64,000 nucleotides of DNA, taken from NCBI GenBank assembly GCA_002364615.1, contig DEYP01000019.1, forward strand, positions 186,001 to 250,000. The letters are read 5' to 3'. Numbering within the stretch: the first letter of the stretch is position 1; every line of letters starts with the position of its first letter. The translations under genes were made by a program, and so were the position numbers. The DNA comes from Arsukibacterium sp. UBA3155 (GTDB lineage Bacteria; Pseudomonadota; Gammaproteobacteria; Enterobacterales; Alteromonadaceae). Shown piece by piece: positions 1-8,293 of the stretch. The notes below the pieces were generated by a model. That model ran no database searches. It had not been told where the DNA came from and saw nothing but the letters and a program-made list of their open reading frames with translations.

Positions 1-1
1 T

Positions 2-760
2 AAAGCCGAAGTGGAGCAGCGGGTGGGTGTGGCTTTTGCACCGGCTAAACCTTTTGAGTTTACCACGCGTGGCGATCGCTTTGGTTGGGTAGACGGCATA
101 GATGGCAAGCAGCACTTAACCTTATTTATCGAAAATGGCCGTGTGCTGGATTTTCCGGGTAAACCGCTTAAAACCGGTTTAGCGGCCATTGCCAAAGTGC
201 ACCAGGGCGACTTTCGGATGACCGCGAACCAGAACCTGATTATCGCCGGCGTGCCATCAGAGCAAAAAGCCTTAATTGAGCAGCTGGCGCGTGAACACGG
301 CTTAATAGACGACAGCCACAGTGAGCAGCGCAAAAACTCGATGGCCTGTGTCTCGTTCCCTACCTGCCCACTGGCCATGGCAGAAGCAGAGCGTTATTTA
401 CCTGAGCTGGTCAGCAAGGTAGAAGCCTTACTGGCGAAGCACCAGGTGGCTGATGATCACATTGTACTGCGGGTAACCGGCTGCCCGAATGGCTGTGGCC
501 GCGCCATGCTGGCCGAAGTGGGCTTAGTGGGCCGGGCGCCGGGTAAATACAATGTTTATCTGGGCGGCAATCTGGTGGGTACCCGCATTCCCAAGTTGTA
601 CCTGGATAATGTCGGCGAAGCGCAAATTCTGGGTGAGCTGGATAACTTAATTGGCCAGTGGGCGGCTGAACGCGATGGTAAAGAATGTTTCGGTGATTTT
701 GTTATTCGCAAAGGCGTGGTGGCTGAAGTGAAAGTATCCAAGACAGACTTTCATGCCTGA
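2..760 (+). CDS. cysI: Sulfite reductase (NADPH) hemoprotein beta-component, C-terminal part
   Basis: Only the last 252 residues are present; the frame is open at the left edge, so the gene starts outside the window. CysI reduces sulfite to sulfide in assimilatory sulfate reduction. The four cysteines that bind the 4Fe4S-sirohaem centre are visible as a C-x5-C pair (CVSFPTC) and a C-x3-C pair (CPNGC), followed by the usual [16 protein letters not shown] segment. cysH follows directly, as in many gammaproteobacteria. Sirohaem for this enzyme would come from the cysG gene at 10.5 kb. The identification is firm; only its N-terminus is unseen. Confidence 0.96.
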   Translation, partial: KAEVEQRVGVAFAPAKPFEFTTRGDRFGWVDGIDGKQHLTLFIENGRVLDFPGKPLKTGLAAIAKVHQGDFRMTANQNLIIAGVPSEQKALIEQLAREHGLIDDSHSEQRKNSMACVSFPTCPLAMAEAERYLPELVSKVEALLAKHQVADDHIVLRVTGCPNGCGRAMLAEVGLVGRAPGKYNVYLGGNLVGTRIPKLYLDNVGEAQILGELDNLIGQWAAERDGKECFGDFVIRKGVVAEVKVSKTDFHA

Positions 761-809
761 TACCGTGAACCGTCATTTTAGCCAGGCTGGCACGCCAACG
801 GAGAATACG

Positions 810-1577
810 ATGGCAGGAAATAGCATGTACAAAAGTGTCGAAACTGACTATCGGCAGATTTTGCAGCAGGATAGCGCTACCCAGCAAGCCTGGCTGACAC
901 ACATTAATAATCTGCTGAGCCCGATGAGTGCCAGTGAGCGGGTACACTGGGCGCTGGCTAACTTACCGGCACAGCCGATCCTAAGCTCAAGCTTTGGTAT
1001 TCAGGCCGCGGTCATGCTGCATTTAATTACGGTGCAGCAGCCAGATATACCAGTAGTATTAACCGATACCGGCTATTTATTTCCGGAAACCTACCAGTTT
1101 ATTGATCAGCTTACCGAGCTGCTTCGCTTGAATTTACAAGTGTACCGGGCTTCACTGTCGGCCAACTGGCAACTGGCGCGCTATGGCGAGCAGTGGTTAA
1201 CCGCCGAGGGCACTAAGCAATACAATCAGTTAAATAAAGTCGAGCCGATGCAGCGGGCCCTGCGTGAATTAAACGCTGGCAGCTGGTTTACCGGCTTACG
1301 CCGCAGCCAGAGCAGTACCCGGGCAGACAAAGCGATAGTTGAAATAAATCGGGGCGTGGTGAAAATTCAGCCCATTATCGACTGGAGTAACAAAGACGTA
1401 TTTTACTACTTAAAGCAACATAACCTGCCGTATCACCCGTTATGGGAGCAGGGTTACTTGTCGGTAGGTGACACCCATTCCACGGTTAAATTTGAGCCGG
1501 GCATGAGCGAAGAAGATACCCGTTTTAATGGCTTTGGCCGCGAGTGCGGCCTGCATATGGATGGCGATGGCATCTAG
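810..1577 (+). CDS. cysH: Phosphoadenosine phosphosulfate reductase
   Basis: CysH reduces PAPS to sulfite with thioredoxin or glutaredoxin electrons. The protein has the PAPS-reductase signatures [36 protein letters not shown] and the C-terminal catalytic ECGLH motif. The frame is open from an ATG at 753, which overlaps the cysI stop by 8 bp, but the ATG at 810 has a GGAGA six bases upstream and gives 255 residues, close to the E. coli length of 244; the first conserved residues lie after it. No extra N-terminal cysteine pair is seen, so this is the PAPS-type rather than the Fe-S APS reductase. It is probably cotranscribed with cysI. Confidence 0.95.
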   Translation: MAGNSMYKSVETDYRQILQQDSATQQAWLTHINNLLSPMSASERVHWALANLPAQPILSSSFGIQAAVMLHLITVQQPDIPVVLTDTGYLFPETYQFIDQLTELLRLNLQVYRASLSANWQLARYGEQWLTAEGTKQYNQLNKVEPMQRALRELNAGSWFTGLRRSQSSTRADKAIVEINRGVVKIQPIIDWSNKDVFYYLKQHNLPYHPLWEQGYLSVGDTHSTVKFEPGMSEEDTRFNGFGRECGLHMDGDGI

Positions 1578-1646
1578 TCTGACGGGTTGCAAAAGTGACT
1601 TAACGGGGCATAATAGCGGCTATCTTTAAATCGTTATTAACCGGGA

Positions 1647-2909
1647 ATGGTTAACTATATGTTGGATTACGATTTCAGCGTTATCCAGGGCTGGCTGGAG
1701 CAACACCCCGATGCCAGTTTTTGGCTGAGTATTGGCCTGTTGCTGCTGGTGGCATGGCTCAGTAACTATGTCGTCAAAAAAGTATTGATCCGCGGCATTT
1801 TCAGAGCCTTGCGCGCCAGTGCCTATGGCCAGCATCAGGTTATCCAGCATTCCGCTTTTGTCGCCCGGCTTGCCAATATTGTTCCGGCGTTGATAATTTC
1901 AAAGGGTATCACCCTGATTGAGGGCGTGTCAGAAACCGTAGCCACCATTGTGGTTAATGTTTGCAACGCCTTTGTCATCCTGACAATCGCTCTGGCCATT
2001 GCTAATATCCTGACGTTGGTTAACCGGGTGTATGAAGAGCGACCAGAGGCCAAAACTAAGCCGATAAAAGGCTATGTGCAAGTCATAAAAATTCTGGTCT
2101 ACACCGTTGCCATCATTCTGATGATTGCTGCGCTGATAGATCGCTCACCACTAATTTTGCTATCGGGCCTTGGTGCCATGGCAGCCGTGCTGATGTTGAT
2201 ATTTCAGGACACCATTTTATCTTTAGTGGCCAGCGTACAGATTTCCTCGAACGACGTGATCCGGGTAGGCGACTGGGTTGAAATGCCGCAGCTCAATGCT
2301 GACGGTGACGTGATTGATATCGCGCTGCATACGGTCAAAATACAAAACTTTGATAAAACCATTACCACCATCCCAACCCGCCGTTTTATGACCGATGCTT
2401 TTAAAAACTGGCGCGGCATGCAGCAATCGGGTGGGCGCCGCATTAAACGCAGCCTGATGCTCGACCAGCAAAGCGTCCACTTTTTAGATAGCGACGAGCG
2501 CAAACGGTTAAATCGTTTTAGCCTGTTGCAGGATTATCTGGCCGAAAAACAGCAGGAAATTGAAAGCTGGAACAGTGAGCTTGCCGAGCAAGGTAAAGAG
2601 CCGGTAAATACCCGACGCATCACCAACATTGGTACCTTCCGGGCTTACGTGCAACGTTATTTAGCCAGCCATCCCGGCGTGCATCAAAAGATGACATTAA
2701 TGGCCCGTCAACTTGAGCCGGGCTCAAATGGCCTGCCCCTTGAAGTGTACTGCTTTACCAATACCACCGCCTGGCAGGCGTATGAGGGTATTCAATCCGA
2801 TATTTTTGATCATTTGCTGGCGATTTTACCGGAATTTGGCTTAAGGGTGTATCAGCACCCCAGTGGTATGGATATCCGGGCCATTAAGTTAAGCCAGGCT
2901 AACGACTAG
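1647..2909 (+). CDS. MscS-family mechanosensitive ion channel (YbdG-like)
   Basis: A 420-residue inner-membrane protein with about five hydrophobic segments (roughly residues 20-42, 75-95, 100-125, 140-160, 165-190), then the MscS beta domain (FQDTILSLVASVQISSNDVIRVGDWVEMP) and a soluble C-terminal region. The length and the insertion-rich C-terminal domain match the YbdG/MscM class better than short MscS. Such channels release solutes under hypo-osmotic stress. A second ATG at 1659 is possible; neither start has a strong ribosome binding site. It stands alone between cysH and ahpC. Confidence 0.85.
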   Translation: MVNYMLDYDFSVIQGWLEQHPDASFWLSIGLLLLVAWLSNYVVKKVLIRGIFRALRASAYGQHQVIQHSAFVARLANIVPALIISKGITLIEGVSETVATIVVNVCNAFVILTIALAIANILTLVNRVYEERPEAKTKPIKGYVQVIKILVYTVAIILMIAALIDRSPLILLSGLGAMAAVLMLIFQDTILSLVASVQISSNDVIRVGDWVEMPQLNADGDVIDIALHTVKIQNFDKTITTIPTRRFMTDAFKNWRGMQQSGGRRIKRSLMLDQQSVHFLDSDERKRLNRFSLLQDYLAEKQQEIESWNSELAEQGKEPVNTRRITNIGTFRAYVQRYLASHPGVHQKMTLMARQLEPGSNGLPLEVYCFTNTTAWQAYEGIQSDIFDHLLAILPEFGLRVYQHPSGMDIRAIKLSQAND

Positions 2910-3042
2910 CCTTAAGCAAAAACAGTTACCGGGCGCTTGAGAAATCAGCGCCCTGTCCTCATCTCTAGCACTGGTTTGTCACGCAACTGATATAAAAAAC
3001 CGCGATAATAGCAGCGTCACTCGCCTCTAATTCATAAAAGCG

Positions 3043-3057
3043 ATTAATACTATTAAT
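3043..3057. promoter_or_regulatory. Short symmetric AT-rich motif upstream of ahpC
   Basis: ATTAAT-ACT-ATTAAT lies 126 bp before the ahpC start. It could be an operator for a peroxide regulator, but it does not fit the spaced ATAG/CTAT pattern of OxyR, and no regulator gene is adjacent. Reported only as a visible symmetry in a 273-bp upstream region. Confidence 0.2.
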
Positions 3058-3182
3058 TTAATTCGTTTTAAAAGTTTAAGCTGGCTGGGTAATATAGCCC
3101 CTATTGAGAACGCAGAAATTTACGAACTGTTACTACTAACACATAGTAATAACTTACATTACTAACGAAAAGGAGCAAGACT

Positions 3183-3749
3183 ATGTCTTCAATTATCAAT
3201 ACTAAGATTAAGCCATTCAAAGCCACTGCATTTCATCAGGGCAAATTTGTTCCGGTAACAGAGCAGGATTTAGCGGGAAAGTGGGCAGTAGTATGTTTTT
3301 ACCCTGCTGACTTCACGTTCGTATGCCCAACTGAATTAGGTGATTTAGCCGATTTCTACGCAAAGTTTCAGGAAATTGGTGTTGAAGTGTATTCAGTATC
3401 AACTGACACCCACTTCACTCACAAAGCGTGGCACGATGCGTCTGAGACCATCAAAAAAATCAATTACCCAATGATCGGCGACCCAACCGGTGCCATTACC
3501 CGCAACTTTGGCGTAATGATTGAAGAAGACGGCTTAGCACTACGTGGTACCTTCGTAATTAACCCTGAAGGCGAAATCAAAGTCGCTGAAATTCACGACT
3601 TAGGTATCGGCCGCTCTGCTGCTGAACTGTTCCGTAAAGTACAGGCTGCCCAGTATGTGGCTAACCATGACGGCGAAGTATGTCCGGCTAAATGGACTCC
3701 GGGCGAAGCGACATTAGCGCCTTCACTGGACCTGGTTGGTAAAATCTAA
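3183..3749 (+). CDS. ahpC: Alkyl hydroperoxide reductase subunit C (peroxiredoxin)
   Basis: This 188-residue typical 2-Cys peroxiredoxin of the cytoplasm reduces H2O2 and organic peroxides. The peroxidatic cysteine is in FTFVCPTE (Cys48) and the resolving cysteine in GEVCPAKW (about Cys167). The length equals the family norm (187 in E. coli). An AAGGAG ribosome binding site lies nine bases before the ATG. ahpF, its dedicated reductase, follows after 214 bp that contain a strong hairpin, so the two genes may be expressed in unequal amounts. Confidence 0.98.
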   Translation: MSSIINTKIKPFKATAFHQGKFVPVTEQDLAGKWAVVCFYPADFTFVCPTELGDLADFYAKFQEIGVEVYSVSTDTHFTHKAWHDASETIKKINYPMIGDPTGAITRNFGVMIEEDGLALRGTFVINPEGEIKVAEIHDLGIGRSAAELFRKVQAAQYVANHDGEVCPAKWTPGEATLAPSLDLVGKI

Positions 3750-3846
3750 GCAGTGCAACACCCTGCAGTTTACTGCAGCGGGAACTGATCACAGCCCCTC
3801 TTAAGAAGCTGTAGCTCAGCTTCCCTCTGCCAGACTACGGTTTGGT

Positions 3847-3873
3847 AACCGGGCAGGCAGTGTCTGCCCGGTT
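3847..3873 (+). terminator. Hairpin between ahpC and ahpF
   Basis: AACCGGGCAG and CTGCCCGGTT form a perfect 10-bp stem around a 7-base loop. Only a short T run follows, so it is more likely an mRNA 3'-end stabiliser or partial terminator than a full stop. It could explain more ahpC than ahpF product. Confidence 0.6.
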
Positions 3874-3963
3874 TATCCCGAATATTATGCTGACGGCCTG
3901 CAAATTCAGGCTGAGGCTTTGTTACGCTGATTTTTTATCGTCTTATTTTTTTCTGGAGTTTTT

Positions 3964-5508
3964 ATGTTAGATACTAACCTGAAGCAAACACTTAAAACTT
4001 ACCTGCAGAACCTGAAAACGGAAGTTGAGCTGGTGGTATCTTTAGACGATAGCGCCAAAGCCAACGAAGTAAAACAACTGGCAACCGAAATTGCCGAACT
4101 GTCAGATTTAGTGTCGTTGCGCCGCGACGACACCGCTATGGAGCGCAAGCCTGCCATGCTGGTGCGCTCGGTAGCCAAAGACACCCATATTACCTTTGCC
4201 GGTGTGCCACTGGGCCATGAATTTACTTCCTTAGTGCTGGCTCTGCTGCACTCAGGTGGCCACCCAATTAAGGTTGAGGCAGATACCATTGAGCAAATTC
4301 GCCAGTTACCTGGCAGTTTTGCCTTTGAAACCTATATTTCGTTAAGCTGCCAGACCTGTCCGGAAGTGGTGCAGGCGCTGAATATTATGTCAGCCGTCAA
4401 CCCGAACATTACTAACGTAATGATTGACGGTGCAATGTTCCAGGACGAAGTTGCAACACGCAACGTGATGGCCGTGCCATCCGTGTTCTTAAACGGCGAG
4501 TTATTTTCTCAGGGTGCCATTACTCTGGAGAAAATTATCCAGAAAATCGACGTTAACGCCGAAAAACGCCAGGCGCAAGCGCTGAAAAATAAAGCGGATT
4601 TCGACGTGTTAGTAGTAGGCGGTGGTCCGGCCGGAGCCTCAGCTGCCGTGTATGCCGCCCGTAAAGGCCTGAATACCGGTATTTTAGCCGAGCGGTTCGG
4701 TGGCCAGGTGGCTGACACCGTCGGTATTGAAAACTTTATCTCGGTAAAATACACCGAAGGCCCGAAGCTGGTGAATGCCTTAGAAGCCCATGTGCGGGAA
4801 TATGAGGTGGATATTATGAATAACCAACGCGCGGTCAAACTAAGCAAGGCCGATAAGGTTGAGCTGGAACTGGCTAATGGCGCAGTATTAAAAAGCAAAA
4901 CGTTAATTCTGGCGCCGGGTGCGCGCTGGAGAGAAATGAATGTACCGGGTGAGCAGGAATATCGTGGTAAAGGCGTGGCCTATTGCCCGCACTGCGACGG
5001 TCCGTTATTTAAAGGCAAAAAAGTAGCGGTGATTGGTGGCGGTAACTCGGGCATTGAAGCGGCTATCGACCTGGCCGGTATTGTTGAGCATGTTACCGTA
5101 TTGGAATTTGCCGCCACGCTGCGCGCCGATGCGGTACTGGTGAAAAAAGCCAATTCAATGGGCAACATTACCATTATTACCGAAGCGCAAAGTACTGAAG
5201 TGACCGGTGATGGTAAGCGGGTCAACGGCATTAATTATACCGACCGGAAAACTGGTGAGTCGCATCATGTTGAACTGGCGGGTATTTTTGTCCAGATTGG
5301 CCTGGTACCGAATACTGAATGGTTGCGCGGCGCGCTGGAATTATCGCCACGCGGTGAAATTATTGTCGACGAGCGTGGCCAGACTTCAGTACCTGGCGTG
5401 TTTGCCGCCGGTGACGCCACTACCGTACCCTTTAAGCAAATTATTATTGCCATGGGTGCCGGCGCTAATGCCTCGCTGGGTGCGTTTGACTATCTGATCC
5501 GCCATTAA
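3964..5508 (+). CDS. ahpF: Alkyl hydroperoxide reductase subunit F
   Basis: This 514-residue flavoprotein (521 in E. coli) passes electrons from NADH to AhpC. The N-terminal double thioredoxin-fold domain carries the CxxC of SLSCQTCPE (about residues 128-131). The thioredoxin-reductase-like part has the FAD motif [17 protein letters not shown], the redox pair CPHCDGP and the NAD(P)H motif [17 protein letters not shown] ribosome binding site precedes the ATG. A terminator follows at 5582. With ahpC it forms the peroxide-scavenging pair. Confidence 0.98.
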   Translation: MLDTNLKQTLKTYLQNLKTEVELVVSLDDSAKANEVKQLATEIAELSDLVSLRRDDTAMERKPAMLVRSVAKDTHITFAGVPLGHEFTSLVLALLHSGGHPIKVEADTIEQIRQLPGSFAFETYISLSCQTCPEVVQALNIMSAVNPNITNVMIDGAMFQDEVATRNVMAVPSVFLNGELFSQGAITLEKIIQKIDVNAEKRQAQALKNKADFDVLVVGGGPAGASAAVYAARKGLNTGILAERFGGQVADTVGIENFISVKYTEGPKLVNALEAHVREYEVDIMNNQRAVKLSKADKVELELANGAVLKSKTLILAPGARWREMNVPGEQEYRGKGVAYCPHCDGPLFKGKKVAVIGGGNSGIEAAIDLAGIVEHVTVLEFAATLRADAVLVKKANSMGNITIITEAQSTEVTGDGKRVNGINYTDRKTGESHHVELAGIFVQIGLVPNTEWLRGALELSPRGEIIVDERGQTSVPGVFAAGDATTVPFKQIIIAMGAGANASLGAFDYLIRH

Positions 5509-5581
5509 TATCTGAGCCGGCCTCAATAGCCGGTATCGGCGACACTTTCGCAAAACGGGATACCTCTCTCATCCCTCTTTG

Positions 5582-5609
5582 GCGGCAACTTTGGTTGCCG
5601 CTTTTTTTT
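5582..5609 (+). terminator. Rho-independent terminator of ahpF
   Basis: GCGGCAAC-TTTG-GTTGCCGC gives an 8-bp stem and is followed by eight T residues. It sits just before the end of the convergent PDZ-protein gene. Confidence 0.9.
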
Positions 5610-6471
5610 ACTCGCACTGACGGTCTTCTACTTTCCACACCAGCGGCTCCCAATATTGTGCAGGGTCCGTACGTTCTTCAATATCTGTAATATAGCGACT
5701 GGCCAGATGATAGACCTTATTGGGTTCCAGATTTAGTTCCAGTGGTTGGGTAAAGTGTCTGCTACGAATATCGGCCGGGTTTCTTCTGAACCGACCTAAA
5801 GGTATGTGCTCCAGTAACTCTATTTTTTGCTTCCCTGCAGCGATTTTGATCACATCAGTATTGCGAAAAGGCTGATCCCGGAAGTCAGTTTCGCCAACCA
5901 TTCTGATGGTAGCCGGAAAAATTTCCATGCTGGGGGGCGGTGAAAAGAATACGGAAATAAAACTACAGCCCGTGGTCTGGTTAATATTGGTTGTTGTGTT
6001 TTGTGGTGCTGGGTTTATCTCTAAGCGCCAGCCTGGGATGGTACGCCGGGTCACCGTGCTGTGTAACTTAATTGCTTTGCCTGCGCGGTTTACCCAGACA
6101 CTAAAAGGTTTACCTTCTTCAAAATCGTTTAGCAAGGCCAGTACATCTTCAAGGCTGGTTGAATTAACGGCAGCATTATTAATCTGTAATAGTTTGTCGC
6201 CTACCACAACCCCTGCTTTGTCAGCATCAGAATCCGGGGTTACCGCCAGTACTATATGTTGCCGGTTCATCACCGCGCCAAAGTGATAATAGTTACGGGC
6301 GGGCTGTTCAATGATCAGTGGGCCATCTTCCGCTGATTTACCTGATGTTACTATTGCTGCTTGCACGGCATCAATAATATCCTGCGAAGGTGTGTGTTGC
6401 TGCGCAGCTACGCCGATTGTCCAAAGTGCTGCTACAGTGATGCCAAGCCGCGAAACTTTTGTAAGGTTCAT
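5608..6471 (-). CDS. Exported PDZ-domain protein
   Basis: A 287-residue protein with an N-terminal signal-like segment (residues 1-23, ending VAAQQ) and one PDZ domain at about 60-135 (LAVTPDSDADKAGVVVGDKL is typical). No protease triad is visible. The C-terminal half has no family I recognise. Its start overlaps the upstream gene by an ATGA (4 bp), which makes it the third gene of an ECF sigma operon. A role as periplasmic sensor or partner of the one-TM protein is an inference from that coupling. Function unknown. Confidence 0.75.
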   Translation of the reverse strand: MNLTKVSRLGITVAALWTIGVAAQQHTPSQDIIDAVQAAIVTSGKSAEDGPLIIEQPARNYYHFGAVMNRQHIVLAVTPDSDADKAGVVVGDKLLQINNAAVNSTSLEDVLALLNDFEEGKPFSVWVNRAGKAIKLHSTVTRRTIPGWRLEINPAPQNTTTNINQTTGCSFISVFFSPPPSMEIFPATIRMVGETDFRDQPFRNTDVIKIAAGKQKIELLEHIPLGRFRRNPADIRSRHFTQPLELNLEPNKVYHLASRYITDIEERTDPAQYWEPLVWKVEDRQCE

Positions 6472-6848
6472 AGAGTATAAGTCCGTGGTTGAGGTTCATT
6501 AAAGTGTTGACGCTGCACAATTAAACGTTCTACCTGCTCGTAATCGTTAAGCAGAATAGATTGCTGAATTGCCGCATCCAGCTGCTCTAACCGGAAGTTA
6601 CTGACAGGGCTTGTTTGTGGTTGGTCTATCGCAACTTGCGCGGGTTCGGGCTGGTTGCTATACAGCATGCCACCTATTACGCCTATCATCGCCAGACTAG
6701 CGGCGCTGCTTAGCCAGAACGCAGATTTCCCGCGTTTATTACTTAGACGTTGCTGCAGCTGCTGCCACATTAAGTCGTCAGCAGTTTCCTGATGAGCCGC
6801 TGTTAAGCGCTGACCCAGCAGCTCACTGAATTGCTGTTGCTTACTCAT
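6468..6848 (-). CDS. One-TM protein, candidate anti-sigma factor
   Basis: A 126-residue protein with a cytoplasmic-type N-terminus rich in Q and L (LLGQRLTAAHQETADD), one membrane segment at about residues 43-62 (FWLSSAASLAMIGVIGGML) and a periplasmic tail. This layout and its ATGA overlaps with the sigma gene upstream and the PDZ gene downstream fit an anti-sigma factor. The zinc-binding HxxxCxxC motif of ZAS anti-sigma factors is absent, so the assignment rests on position and topology. Confidence 0.55.
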   Translation of the reverse strand: MSKQQQFSELLGQRLTAAHQETADDLMWQQLQQRLSNKRGKSAFWLSSAASLAMIGVIGGMLYSNQPEPAQVAIDQPQTSPVSNFRLEQLDAAIQQSILLNDYEQVERLIVQRQHFNEPQPRTYTL

Positions 6849-7402
6849 GATTCGTCCTGCTTAAGTTGAGTTGCTAATTTCAGTAAGGCCCGCCGGTATT
6901 GCTGGCGGACATTTTGCTCAGATAGTTGCAGCAATTCGGCCAGTTGCTGGTGGCTGTAACCCTCTACGGCATACAACCACACCAATACCCGCTGCTGTTC
7001 AGGCAGTACCGCCATAATGCGTTCAACATCATCCAGCCGGGTTAGCGAGTCTATGGCGCTGTTCCAGCTTTGATCACTAATATTGTCGCTTCCGTCATCG
7101 CTCAGCAGCTGTTGCCGGTTGCGTCGACGCAACGTATCCAGCGCTAACCTGACGCTAAGTTGTTTTAGCCAGCCGCCTACCGCCAATGGCTGTTTAATAT
7201 CTGCCAGACAGTCGAATGCTTTGATAAAAATATCCTGAGTCAGGTCGCGACCATCTTCGGCAGAACCCAGCATGCCAATACATAGACGGAGCACCGGATC
7301 AGCAAAGTGACTATAAAACCGCTTTAAAGCGTCTGGCTGGCCGCGCTGGGCTGCTCTAATAATCTCAGGCGCTATTGGTCTACCAAATCCGTTTGCTGAC
7401 AC
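6845..7402 (-). CDS. ECF-type RNA polymerase sigma factor
   Basis: A 185-residue sigma-70-family protein. Region 2 is at about residues 25-90 (QDIFIKAFDCLADI, then GGWLKQLSVRLALDTLRRRNRQ). Region 4 is at about 130-180, with the helix-turn-helix GYSHQQLAELLQLSEQNVRQ. There is no extra C-terminal domain. The start is a GTG preceded by AAGGAT at a good distance. It is the first gene of a three-gene overlapping operon and probably directs its own promoter, as many ECF factors do; the signal is unknown. Confidence 0.88.
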   Translation of the reverse strand: MSANGFGRPIAPEIIRAAQRGQPDALKRFYSHFADPVLRLCIGMLGSAEDGRDLTQDIFIKAFDCLADIKQPLAVGGWLKQLSVRLALDTLRRRNRQQLLSDDGSDNISDQSWNSAIDSLTRLDDVERIMAVLPEQQRVLVWLYAVEGYSHQQLAELLQLSEQNVRQQYRRALLKLATQLKQDES

Positions 7403-7477
7403 CGGGTATCCTTGTGTTGTTTAATAATAAGACGTAATAGCGCCAAAAAGTGTGACATGGGAACTGACATTTTTAGG

Positions 7478-8293
7478 TTAACCGGCTTTTTGCCGTAACG
7501 GATGATCGGCCGGTACGCCGAGTTGGTCCAGCATGTTGTGGTTAATTTTTTTGGCGTGCAGAGGCGGGATCACCAGGGTGGTGATTTGGTTTAGTGTGGC
7601 CTGAGGTAGTGAAGTTAAAGCTATGGTATCGGCCCGGTGTTGCCAAATAGGTAAGTCGGCGGCTTCATATAAAATAATCTGATGATCCGGCGGGTACCAT
7701 TGCTGCAGGTGCTGCACCAGAATTTGAATATAACGGCTGTCGCTCTCCAGTCTGGCTAAGCTGAAATCCCCTGCTATAGCCACCTGCCACAGCAGTAAAT
7801 ACCCACTGACATCAACGGTATGTTGATAAAACATAAACTGGCTGGCTTCAAATTGCTGACAGCCTTCTGCCATTGGGTCTATGCCCAGGTCGGCATATAG
7901 GCAGGCGTCGGCGCCAATGCCGGCTGCCATTTGCGCCTGGTAGCCCAGGGCTTTTAGCTGACGTATGGCTTCATGCGGTGGCCAGCTGGCGATGCCGGGG
8001 TGGCCGTAACAGGCCCAGACAACATTGTTGCCGGTAGTTACCGCTGCAATTACGGCATCCATCATGGCCTGATAGCTTTCAAGCCGTGACTGACCGGCCT
8101 GATAAAATGGTTGTAAATCAACTAAGTTGGGGTTTATTTGCTGTAAAAAACCGGCAAGATAATGACTATTGCTGTGAAAAAACACCACGTCGGCTACCGC
8201 CAGCTGCTCGCGGGCCAGAATGGTCAACTGGCTGCCGAGGGTAATGCCTAACCCCAGACACATCAAGCTGCCACGGGGTTGCTCAACTAACAT
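7478..8293 (-). CDS. Borosin-type peptide backbone alpha-N-methyltransferase (SonM-like)
   Basis: A 271-residue member of the tetrapyrrole-methylase fold, from the ATG at 8293; an ATG at 8263 is also possible. It begins with the SAM-site segment GSLMCLGLGITLGSQL, then has R70 and Y74 in QSRLESYQAMM, YGHPG at 96-100, GIGADACLYADLGIDP at 125-140, FEASQFMFY at 149-157 and QWYPPDHQIILYEA. From memory this order closely follows SonM of Shewanella oneidensis, which N-methylates backbone amides of a separate precursor (type IV borosin). Sirohaem or cobalamin methylases lack this pattern. The start overlaps the diguanylate cyclase stop by 11 bp, so it is translationally coupled. The precursor gene is first in the same operon. 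Confidence 0.88.
   Translation of the reverse strand: MLVEQPRGSLMCLGLGITLGSQLTILAREQLAVADVVFFHSNSHYLAGFLQQINPNLVDLQPFYQAGQSRLESYQAMMDAVIAAVTTGNNVVWACYGHPGIASWPPHEAIRQLKALGYQAQMAAGIGADACLYADLGIDPMAEGCQQFEASQFMFYQHTVDVSGYLLLWQVAIAGDFSLARLESDSRYIQILVQHLQQWYPPDHQIILYEAADLPIWQHRADTIALTSLPQATLNQITTLVIPPLHAKKINHNMLDQLGVPADHPLRQKAG

Noticed and set aside
3061-3110. OxyR-type operator before ahpC
   Set aside because: An ATAG-CCC-CTAT motif is present but its spacing is 3 instead of 7 and it is not repeated.
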